Shown: positions 1 through 5,751 of the stretch, in pieces
How the letters are laid out: every line of letters begins with the position of its first letter
Position numbering within the stretch: the first letter of the stretch is position 1
Source: Candidatus Heimdallarchaeota archaeon
GTDB lineage: Archaea > Asgardarchaeota > Heimdallarchaeia > Heimdallarchaeales > Kariarchaeaceae
Length of the DNA stretch: 12,549 bases
Reading direction: 5' to 3'
Assembly: GCA_022574115.1 (NCBI GenBank)
Contig: JACZSS010000016.1
Coordinates: 1-12,549, forward strand
The notes under the pieces: generated by a model
Told to the model about the DNA's origin: nothing
What the model saw: the letters and a program-made list of their open reading frames with translations, nothing else
Database searches by the model: none
Made by a program: the position numbers and the translations under genes

Positions 1-205
1 GATATCTGATAAATGTATGCCGATACGGATTTACAAACTAAAGTCTCTCGATTCGTAGTTTATTACCGTCGACAGGGTGATTATTCTCCTCTGTACGATT
101 TTTTTGGATTAACTGCAATTCCTCTATCGTTGCGAGTATGAATTAAGCAAATCTGACAGAACGACAAAATCAGTTGGCCGTTTTGATTCAGATATTTTTT
201 GACAA

Positions 206-640
206 TCAGTCAACATCAAGAACTTGGTATTGATTTGAGGTTGGTGCTGTTGTAATTAGGATACCATCAGTATAGGTAGCACTTAGCTCATTCGGGTCGA
301 TCTCCTCATTCAATTTAATTCTCAAAGAGATGTTTTTATCCCCCAAAACGGCTGCAAATTGATCCGCTGGTCTTGCCTCAACAATCATTGTATCTGGTTT
401 GGCTCGTATCTTGATCTTTTCTTTGTCAACTCCGGGAAGAGCGAAGTAGACATGAAGAGTATTATCTATCACTTTTTGAAAAACCCGTCCACTTGACCTT
501 CGAGAAAATTGTTCCATTATAATATCATCGTCGATTTGAAAATTCGACTCTCCTGTTAAATCAACTATACACGTTGTGCAACAACCTCCCGACGAATACT
601 TCGTTCCCCGGTTCCTTTGTTTGTAAATTATGCTTCTCAT
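206..640 (-). CDS. Hsp20/alpha-crystallin family small heat-shock protein
   Basis: This is a 144-residue ATP-independent holdase-type chaperone, expected in the cytoplasm as an oligomer that binds unfolding proteins. The alpha-crystallin domain spans about residues 55-133: a first strand (HVYFALPGVDKEKI), the strand TMIVEARP, the strand ISLRIKL, and the family signature A-x-x-x-D-G-I-L at 121-128 (ATYTDGIL). The C-terminal tail is very short; L-D-V at 141-143 could act as the usual I/V-x-I/V anchor, but this is weak. Unusually, the N-terminal arm carries a Cys cluster, C20, C21 and C24 in GGCCTTC, which could bind metal or be redox-sensitive (inference). The ATG is preceded by GTTAGGAAAA. It starts 11 bases after the stop of the PadR-like gene and is probably co-transcribed with it. 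The stop is TGA. The family call is firm; the specific role is not known. Confidence 0.85.
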   Translation of the reverse strand: MRSIIYKQRNRGTKYSSGGCCTTCIVDLTGESNFQIDDDIIMEQFSRRSSGRVFQKVIDNTLHVYFALPGVDKEKIKIRAKPDTMIVEARPADQFAAVLGDKNISLRIKLNEEIDPNELSATYTDGILITTAPTSNQYQVLDVD

Positions 641-651
641 TTTTCCTAACC

Positions 652-1128
652 TTACTTAATTTGGATTTCTCGCCATTCGTCATCTTCGATGATTGATCCA
701 ACTTTATCTTCGAGGCTTTCAATTGTGTCGCTAAGCGCTTTAGTTAAGCCTTTGAGTTTTTTCAAAAATTCTTTCGAACCGATGGGATCACTCTGAACAA
801 TACTTTCTGCTATAGAGGCAAAGTAACCCAAAGTTGCTTCATATTGCATTAAAACAGAATTAAGTGATGATGATAAAAAATTGGTTCCTGACAAACTCCG
901 TTTAAAAGACATTTTCTCTTTATCTGACGAAATAAGCAATCCCCTAGAAGACAATCTGTGTAGGACTGGGTAAATTGATCCTTTGTCAGGAGTCCAGTGC
1001 TCTGTTTCTGAATCTAGCTTGGCTAGTAGATCTTTTGCTTTGATAAACTCGGTGGAAATAGTTGTTAGAACTAATAACTCAATGGAAGATAACGATTTCT
1101 CTCTGTGTTGGATTGAATTTATCCACAT
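652..1128 (-). CDS. PadR-like winged-helix transcriptional regulator
   Basis: This is a 158-residue DNA-binding regulator. Residues ~13-85 form the PadR winged helix: LSSIELLVLTTIS, then the helix AKDLLAKL, and the hallmark recognition-helix motif GSIYPVLHRLSSRGLL at 50-65. The C-terminal half (~85-150) is predicted helical and probably dimerises the protein, as in PadR proteins generally. The ATG start is well supported by a Shine-Dalgarno sequence GGTGATC two bases upstream, complementary to the usual archaeal 16S rRNA 3' end. A TATA-like GATTTAT lies at about 1162-1168. A palindrome TTGAACTCAA lies between that TATA and the start, suggesting autorepression. The gene is followed directly by the Hsp20 gene, so it may control a stress response; the effector is unknown. 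Confidence 0.85.
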   Translation of the reverse strand: MWINSIQHREKSLSSIELLVLTTISTEFIKAKDLLAKLDSETEHWTPDKGSIYPVLHRLSSRGLLISSDKEKMSFKRSLSGTNFLSSSLNSVLMQYEATLGYFASIAESIVQSDPIGSKEFLKKLKGLTKALSDTIESLEDKVGSIIEDDEWREIQIK

Positions 1129-1130
1129 AC

Positions 1131-1137
1131 GATCACC
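1131..1137 (-). promoter_or_regulatory. Shine-Dalgarno sequence of padR-like gene
   Basis: The minus strand reads GGTGATC, then GT, then ATG. GGTGATC pairs with GAUCACC at the conserved 3' end of archaeal 16S rRNA, and its 2-base spacing is equivalent to a GGAGG core about 7 bases from the start. This fixes the ATG at 1128 and implies a transcript with a short leader rather than a leaderless one. Confidence 0.7.
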
Positions 1138-1142
1138 ATTTT

Positions 1143-1154
1143 ATTGAACTCAAA
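1143..1154. promoter_or_regulatory. candidate operator palindrome, copy 1 (padR-proximal)
   Basis: The plus strand reads ATTGAACTCAAA, with core TTGA-AC-TCAA. It is 15 bases from the padR-like ATG and lies between the candidate TATA (1162-1168) and the Shine-Dalgarno sequence, the position expected for a repressor site. It is the reverse-complement form of copies 2 and 3. Assignment to the PadR-like protein is inference. Confidence 0.5.
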
Positions 1155-1225
1155 TTTTTCCATAAATCATCATCCTATTGAGTCGATCTGAGTAGTCTTC
1201 TCAACAATTTTGGAATTAGTATTAT

Positions 1226-1246
1226 TTTGAGTTCAAACTTTTGAAC
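1226..1246. promoter_or_regulatory. candidate operator palindrome, copy 2 (double)
   Basis: TTTGAGTTCAAA occupies 1226-1237 (arms TTTGA/TCAAA with a 2-base centre). It overlaps a second inverted repeat, GTTCAAA-CT-TTTGAAC at 1231-1246, with perfect 7-base arms. Overlapping palindromes of the same half-site suggest two dimers binding side by side. Confidence 0.5.
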
Positions 1247-1405
1247 GAATAGCTGAATCATTGTGAGGAAGATCTTAGTTAAAAGAGTTCTGTTGGATTT
1301 TGACAGTAATGCTATTTTTATTTGATCACAAATATATAATTTATAAAATGTATGCGATTATTCTTATTTGATTAGTTTAGATATAAAGATAAGACCTGAT
1401 TTATG

Positions 1406-1417
1406 TTTGAGTTCAAA
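1406..1417. promoter_or_regulatory. candidate operator palindrome, copy 3
   Basis: This is TTTGAGTTCAAA again, identical over 12 bases to copy 2. It lies about 120-130 bases upstream of the MCP-like gene's TATA box, too far for simple occlusion of that promoter. I did not see this 12-base motif elsewhere in the window. Confidence 0.45.
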
Positions 1418-1537
1418 TTTAGTTCCACGACAACTTACTGCGTAAATCAACAGATTAGCTCACAAACCGCTGGAATATGATCCCTTGAATGTTTAGTTAA
1501 TTTATTAACAATCGATCATTAAATCGTCTAAGAATTA

Positions 1538-1546
1538 TTATATATT
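1538..1546 (+). promoter_or_regulatory. TATA box of the MCP-like gene
   Basis: TTATATATT is centred about 27 bases before the GTG at 1569. With the archaeal TATA-to-start distance of about 25 bases, transcription would begin at or just before the start codon, giving a leaderless mRNA. No Shine-Dalgarno sequence precedes the GTG, which agrees. Confidence 0.6.
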
Positions 1547-1568
1547 GGAAAATGTGACTTAATTAATC

Positions 1569-2732
1569 GTGTCAGCTAGAAAATTCATATTCATCGAATT
1601 CCTGTTTCCCTTATATATTCTAATTATCCTGATTATCGCTCAGATACAAGGGGATTATTTTGGACTATCCTTTTTGAATCTTGTGATTTTTTTTGCAAGT
1701 ACGGTACCCCTAGTTGGTGTTGTATTGGGATTTGCTATTGTCACTTCGGGTAGAAATGATTTTCGCTTTAAAATGACTTTTCATTTTATCATAGCAGGAT
1801 ATGCTGCAGCAATTGCTGGAATTTTATGGAAAGGGACGGGTCTTTTAGATTTAGCCAATAATGATCCCGGGATTTCGTTTTCTAATGCAATTTTGAATTT
1901 TGGAATCATAATTGGACCTACCATGATTCTATTTGTGGCCGCAGTTTTAGCAGCATTTTCAGTTACCGATCCCTATACAGATCGGTTTCGAATCAAAAGC
2001 AGAGCATATATGGAAGGAAACTTGAATATACAGATTGAAGATGGGTTCATTCTTGATGACTCCGTATTTGGGCCACTAGCAACATTTTTTAATAATATTA
2101 TTAAGACATCCTCCGTTCTAATTTCAAATATTCAATCCTCTAATGAGCTACTAATCAAAACTTCAAATAAACTCACTGAAAGTACCTCTGCAGTTGATTC
2201 TGCGACTAATCAAATTGCCGACACAAGCGGCCAAGTTTCAAGAAATTCATCAATCCAAGCTACGCAGTTGAATAATGCCATGAACAGAATCCTAAGCACG
2301 GATGATGTCGTTAAAGACGTAATTAGGCGTATCCAGGAAAATGCAGAATTGGTTTCAGAAATTGGAGAACAAACAGGATTACTTGCATTAAATGCTAAGA
2401 TAGAAGCATCTCGAGCTGGTGAGTTCGGAAAAGGATTCGCTATTATTGCAGAGCATGTCCGCCGTTTGTCACTTGAGTCCAATAGCGCAGTTGAAAATAT
2501 TATAGAAGTCGCCAATTCAATTGACACCATTCTACAGACTGAATTCAGTGAAATTCAAGCAATTATAGAGAATGTCGCTTCGTTATCTGAAGAAACGGCT
2601 GCGGCATCAGAACAGGTAGCAGCATCTTCTGAAGAATTTACGAGTACGATGCAAGAAATTAACTCACTTTCTAGCACACTATCCTCTCATGTGATATCAT
2701 CTAATAAAGTGATTACGGAATTCCTAGAATAA
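1569..2732 (+). CDS. MCP-like membrane signalling protein without an evident sensor domain
   Basis: This 387-residue protein has four predicted membrane segments (about 7-25, 35-60, 69-87 and 108-131), joined by short loops with no room for a folded extracytoplasmic ligand domain. A degenerate HAMP-like linker (~133-180, containing GNLNIQIEDG) leads into a long coiled coil. The coiled coil holds the conserved hairpin tip of methyl-accepting chemotaxis proteins at ~264-300: EQTGLLALNAKIEASRAGE, then GKGFAIIAEHVRRL. This tip normally binds CheA and CheW. Glu/Gln pairs at 341-342, 348-349 and 355-356 are spaced by seven, as in methylation helices. No che gene lies nearby, so a chemotaxis role is unproven; it may sense membrane state or act through another partner. 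The GTG start is chosen because it fits the TATA spacing and precedes the first membrane segment. Confidence 0.85.
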   Translation: MSARKFIFIEFLFPLYILIILIIAQIQGDYFGLSFLNLVIFFASTVPLVGVVLGFAIVTSGRNDFRFKMTFHFIIAGYAAAIAGILWKGTGLLDLANNDPGISFSNAILNFGIIIGPTMILFVAAVLAAFSVTDPYTDRFRIKSRAYMEGNLNIQIEDGFILDDSVFGPLATFFNNIIKTSSVLISNIQSSNELLIKTSNKLTESTSAVDSATNQIADTSGQVSRNSSIQATQLNNAMNRILSTDDVVKDVIRRIQENAELVSEIGEQTGLLALNAKIEASRAGEFGKGFAIIAEHVRRLSLESNSAVENIIEVANSIDTILQTEFSEIQAIIENVASLSEETAAASEQVAASSEEFTSTMQEINSLSSTLSSHVISSNKVITEFLE

Positions 2733-2803
2733 TCACTCGATATATTGAATACACATATCCGTTTTAGGTATCTTGCTGTCTTTCTATAGCATGTTTGACC
2801 TCA

Positions 2804-3582
2804 CTATCTCTGAACAGGAGGTTTTTGAAATACTAAAATCATACGAAAACCCTCATAGGTTCACCTGGTCGACCTTCGTACGAGGTAAAATAATGGACTT
2901 GTTCCAAACTAGTTTGTTGTACGTGGAACAAAAGTTCACCCAAACTTATCATGGTAAGCTTGTGTTCATCAACATAGTGCTGGACAAATTGGCCATCATC
3001 AATTATAATGTTCATTTGATGAATCCAGTGGGAATTCTTCAGATCAATCTCATGATTCACAAATACTGTTATCTGTTTATCATCAACATTGTATTTTCTC
3101 AGTTCTGGAGCTTTGTATCCCTTAATCATCCCATAGAAATTCATAAGATCAACTAAAAAATAGCCGCCTGGAACTAACGCGTTCGCGACCTGATTGAAAG
3201 CATTCTTCCATTCATTATATTCTCCTAAATAAGCCATAGTACCATTGATACTAAAAATAAAATTGAATTCATTTTTAACTTTGAGTGTTTGAAATGATCC
3301 TTCTTCGATTACAATTGATACTTTTTCTTCTTGAGCATTCTTCAGGGCCTAATCTCTCATTGCTGAAAATGGTTCTTGACCCACAATCTTGTAACCTTTT
3401 TTTGTCAGAGGGATTAAGAGCCGTCCAGTCCCTGCACCCATGTCTAAGATCTTATGATTTTGGGTTTCAATTGATGTAGTTTCAAAAAGCCATTCGAGAA
3501 AATCTAATTCAGGAGTTTTATCGTTAAAATAAAGCATATCATAGAGATCGCCTCGTTGAGAATAGACAAAGGATTGTGGCAT
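2804..3582 (-). pseudogene. broken class I SAM-dependent methyltransferase
   Basis: The start at 3582 opens a Rossmann methyltransferase with motif I ILDMGAGTGRLLIP at residues 45-58 and acidic E70 at the end of the second strand. The reading frame meets TAG at codon 78 (3349-3351). The same frame then continues without a break for over 160 codons of typical family sequence (FIFSINGTMAYL, then LVPGGYFLVDLMN), so this is a nonsense lesion. Near 2860 the frame shifts: frame 0 ends GEPMRVFV and stop at 2839, while the next frame reads YEGFRMILVFQKPPVQR and stops at 2804. RMILVFQK resembles the usual C-terminal strand of these enzymes, so a 1-base deletion is likely. Restored, it would be about 259 residues; its substrate is unknown. 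Two lesions in an otherwise well-preserved gene indicate recent inactivation or assembly error. Confidence 0.8.
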
Positions 3583-3604
3583 GATTAGTATGTGTCATGT
3601 GAAT

Positions 3605-3612
3605 GTATAATG
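3605..3612 (-). promoter_or_regulatory. TATA box of the methyltransferase pseudogene
   Basis: The minus strand reads CATTATAC, centred about 26 bases before the ATG at 3582, consistent with a leaderless transcript. It supports that ATG as the original start and shows the promoter still looks intact. Confidence 0.5.
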
Positions 3613-3834
3613 TTTACTTTAATATGCTCAATATTTTCACTTTTCGTCGTAATTATGAGATCTAACTAAAGGGTAGACATATTGAATTGTCCAGCAGAAA
3701 TACAACTAATCATATCAATCAATTTAGTTATGATTCTGATAATAATACCCCGATTAGTAAATTCTGGCTGAAACAGAGTTGGAAGTTTTAAGAGAAATTG
3801 ATATCGAGGGGTATTCAGGGACGTTAGGAAAAAG

Positions 3835-4554
3835 ATGGGATATACATTAATTACAGGCGCAACTGGAGGTATTGGCAAGGCTACTGCGACTTTACTAGCC
3901 TCAGAAGGACAAAATTTACTGTTAGTTGACATTGTCAATCCAGCTGAATTCGCGCTTCAGATCATGGAAGAAGGGATAGCAGTCGAGTCGCTACAAATTG
4001 ATATTTCAAACTTGGAAAGCACACAAGTGGTTACCCAATTTGTAGCAGAAAAGAAGTTCACCCTCGATGGGGTAGTACATTTAGCTGGTATCACACGGGA
4101 TAAATCCATGTTGAAAATGGACAAATCCGAATGGGATCAAGTCATCGGAGTGAATTTAACGGGAACCTTCAATATCCTTAAGGTGTGTGCACCATTGATG
4201 AAAAGTGCAGGAGGTTCAATTGTCTTGACCGGATCAACTTCGGCTCTGTTCGGAAATTTTGGTCAGATCAATTATGTTGCTTCAAAGGGAGGAGTTGAAG
4301 CCATGACCAAAACTGCGGCACGGGAGCTTGCCGCATATAATATCCGCGTCAATTGTATCATTCCAGGATTTATTGATACACCCATGACCAGGAAAATGCC
4401 TGAAGAACGATATAATGCGGTACAACAAATGATCCCATTAAAGAGAGCAGGGCAGCCCGAGGATGTTGCAGAACTTATCAATTTTCTAATTTCATCCAAA
4501 TCATCATACATTACAGGTACTTCAATCTTGATCGATGGGGGATTTCGAATGTAA
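3835..4554 (+). CDS. fabG: FabG-like short-chain dehydrogenase/reductase
   Basis: This is a 239-residue classical SDR, resembling 3-oxoacyl-[ACP] and acetoacetyl-CoA reductases. The cofactor-binding motif TGATGGIG is at 7-14. D32 at the end of the second strand (LLLVDI) favours NAD(H) over NADP(H). The segment LAGITRDKSMLKM (83-95) closely follows FabG's AGITRD region. The likely catalytic tetrad is N107, S134, Y147 and K151 (YVASK). The C-terminal PEDVAELINFLIS and TGTSILIDGG are typical of the family. Length and motifs are complete, so the enzyme should be active. As archaea lack a standard fatty-acid synthase, its substrate may be another 3-oxoacyl or keto compound; fabG denotes family resemblance only. 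The ATG is preceded by GTTAGGAAAAAG, nearly the same leader as the Hsp20 gene. It stands alone between two broken genes. Confidence 0.85.
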   Translation: MGYTLITGATGGIGKATATLLASEGQNLLLVDIVNPAEFALQIMEEGIAVESLQIDISNLESTQVVTQFVAEKKFTLDGVVHLAGITRDKSMLKMDKSEWDQVIGVNLTGTFNILKVCAPLMKSAGGSIVLTGSTSALFGNFGQINYVASKGGVEAMTKTAARELAAYNIRVNCIIPGFIDTPMTRKMPEERYNAVQQMIPLKRAGQPEDVAELINFLISSKSSYITGTSILIDGGFRM

Positions 4555-4620
4555 AGAGAAAAATAATTGACCTCACGAGATGGATCTGGTGTCAAGCTAA
4601 GAGTATTTTCTGAAATTTAA

Positions 4621-4890
4621 TTAAGCAGCAAATACATTAAATTGTTATGTAGATATGTTGTTAATCATCCAAGCTAATTTTCAAGATTTTTAATTTCTAT
4701 TTCATATTTCATTCGGGCCACGTCATCAAAAATATGTAAAGCGGTAATTTCGCAAAATTCCATACCAGCTTCGTGCAGCCCTTCATTTTATCCTATACGA
4801 AGATGATATTTCGTAACATCCAAACCTGTTTCTCGGGTGCACTGTATTATGATCCATGTCGTGAAAAATATTTTGTTGGAACAACTCGAT
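4621..4890 (-). pseudogene. decayed duplicate of the 3' end of atpA
   Basis: This stretch matches the last ~90 codons of the atpA gene at 11255-11525, on the same strand. By hand count, 74 of 90 bases agree between 4686-4775 and 11321-11410, and 23 consecutive bases are identical (4806-4828 with 11442-11464). In broken frames it reads PEKQVWMLRNIIFV, stop, DKM, then LHEAGMEFCEITALHIFDD and ARMKYEIEIKNLEN, stop, then INNIST, stop, QFNVFAA and a terminal stop at 4621-4623. The intact gene ends INNISAEQFTVLTV. There are at least three internal stops and several small indels, so it cannot be functional. The similarity fades near 4890; the right boundary is approximate. No other ATPase sequence was seen beside it. 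Confidence 0.9.
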
Positions 4891-4966
4891 CTAGACGAGA
4901 TGACCCCCTATGTGTCAGTGATCTCCGTTTTCAAGACAATAATATTTTATAAGTTCAAGAAATGCC

Positions 4967-5494
4967 TCAGCTCCTTTCAGGATTTGAAGAGGTAACCACA
5001 TAAACAGTTATTCCTTTTCTTTTCGCTACCAAGTATTTATGCCTAGCTGCATATTTGTAGTATCTTATAGCGGGGGTCCCCAAGTCATTAAATGAATGAA
5101 ATAATCCAAATCGGGGATTTGCATTAATTAGGTTAATCGGGGGCCTACTGACATTTACTAACAACCTATTAAATCTTCGAAAAAAGCACCTCCACCACAA
5201 TCTCCATAAATTAATAATCAATGGAGGGCGTAAAATGATGATTAAATCACATGTCGATTCTATTATCTCGAGCAACCAAGAATAGTTTCCGTCTATGAGC
5301 CATTTTTTCCGAGAAATAAGAGTATGAATCACATCTTTTAGTTGATCGCGATCTATTTCTCCCCAATTTTCTAACCAATACAGATCATCAATGTGGATTC
5401 GTTTCATCCCTAATTTTTCTCCAAGGACTTTCGCAACCACTGATTTTCCAGTACCATATCCCCCACATACATTAATTCTCTGATAACCATGCAA
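4967..5494 (-). CDS. P-loop nucleotide kinase-like protein, FlaR/adenylate-kinase-related type
   Basis: This 175-residue protein carries a Walker A motif GGYGTGKS at 11-18, then IHIDDLYWLENW and the family hallmark IDGNYS (67-72), followed by IIILRPP and a basic WRLWWRCFFRR stretch that fits the lid region. This pattern matches the small kinases annotated as DNA topology modulation protein FlaR or adenylate-kinase-like; the true substrate is not established. The start used is TTG; no in-frame ATG precedes the P-loop. The frame ends in TSSNPERS at a TGA, whereas another frame reads KGAEAFLELIKYY on to a TGA at 4915-4917. That resembles the short C-terminal helix of the family, so a frameshift near 4970-4985 may have clipped the last ~15-20 residues. 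The core is complete, so activity is possible. Confidence 0.7.
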   Translation of the reverse strand: MHGYQRINVCGGYGTGKSVVAKVLGEKLGMKRIHIDDLYWLENWGEIDRDQLKDVIHTLISRKKWLIDGNYSWLLEIIESTCDLIIILRPPLIINLWRLWWRCFFRRFNRLLVNVSRPPINLINANPRFGLFHSFNDLGTPAIRYYKYAARHKYLVAKRKGITVYVVTSSNPERS

Positions 5495-5722
5495 GATAAT
5501 CTCATCTCGAAAAAATTAGCTATTAAGGCTTCAATTCTATTTTCAATAATTGCTTTTAGTTAGGATTGAGATTTAGTATAGATTATAGACAGATTCACTT
5601 ATGACATCTGGAACCAACAAATCTTGTGAGTGAGCAAAATAGAATATGGATCATTTAACAATTCCGATTCTTTGATAATACTATTGCTTTATCATTCTCA
5701 TCAAAATTTTTTTATGAAAATA

Positions 5723-5730
5723 CTTATAAA
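5723..5730 (+). promoter_or_regulatory. TATA box of the Rieske-fusion gene
   Basis: CTTATAAA, preceded by the purine-rich GAAAATA where a BRE would sit, is centred about 25 bases before the ATG at 5752. This supports a leaderless transcript starting at that ATG rather than at the in-frame TTG at 5734, which would be only 7-8 bases from the TATA box. Confidence 0.65.
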
Positions 5731-5751
5731 TTTTTGCCGAATATTCTTGGT

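Larger units (their letters stand above)
1129..1568. other. 440-base divergent intergenic region, padR-like and MCP-like genes
   Basis: No coding region is visible here on either strand. It holds the padR Shine-Dalgarno sequence, a candidate padR TATA (GATTTAT on the minus strand, 1162-1168), three copies of a TTTGA-NN-TCAAA palindrome, a looser variant TTTGATCACAAA at 1321-1332, very AT-rich sequence around 1332-1350, and the MCP-like gene's TATA box. It is long for an archaeal divergent promoter region, so an unannotated small RNA or further regulation is possible, but I see no direct sign of one. Confidence 0.6.

Noticed and set aside
1..205. Possible 3' end of a plus-strand gene (frame ending TAG at 56-58)
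   Set aside because: Only 18 codons are visible, with no recognisable motif.
2773..3156. 127-codon plus-strand open frame
   Set aside because: It lies antisense to the methyltransferase pseudogene, its composition is that of a reversed coding strand, and no domain is recognisable.
3349..3351. In-frame TAG read as pyrrolysine
   Set aside because: The enzyme is an ordinary SAM-dependent methyltransferase, not one of the methylamine families known to use pyrrolysine. A second lesion near 2860 shows the gene is damaged anyway, and TAG ends atpA and the Rieske-fusion gene.
3666..3938. 90-codon minus-strand open frame across the SDR start
   Set aside because: Its N-terminal part is the exact antisense of the SDR cofactor-binding region; the rest shows no family pattern.
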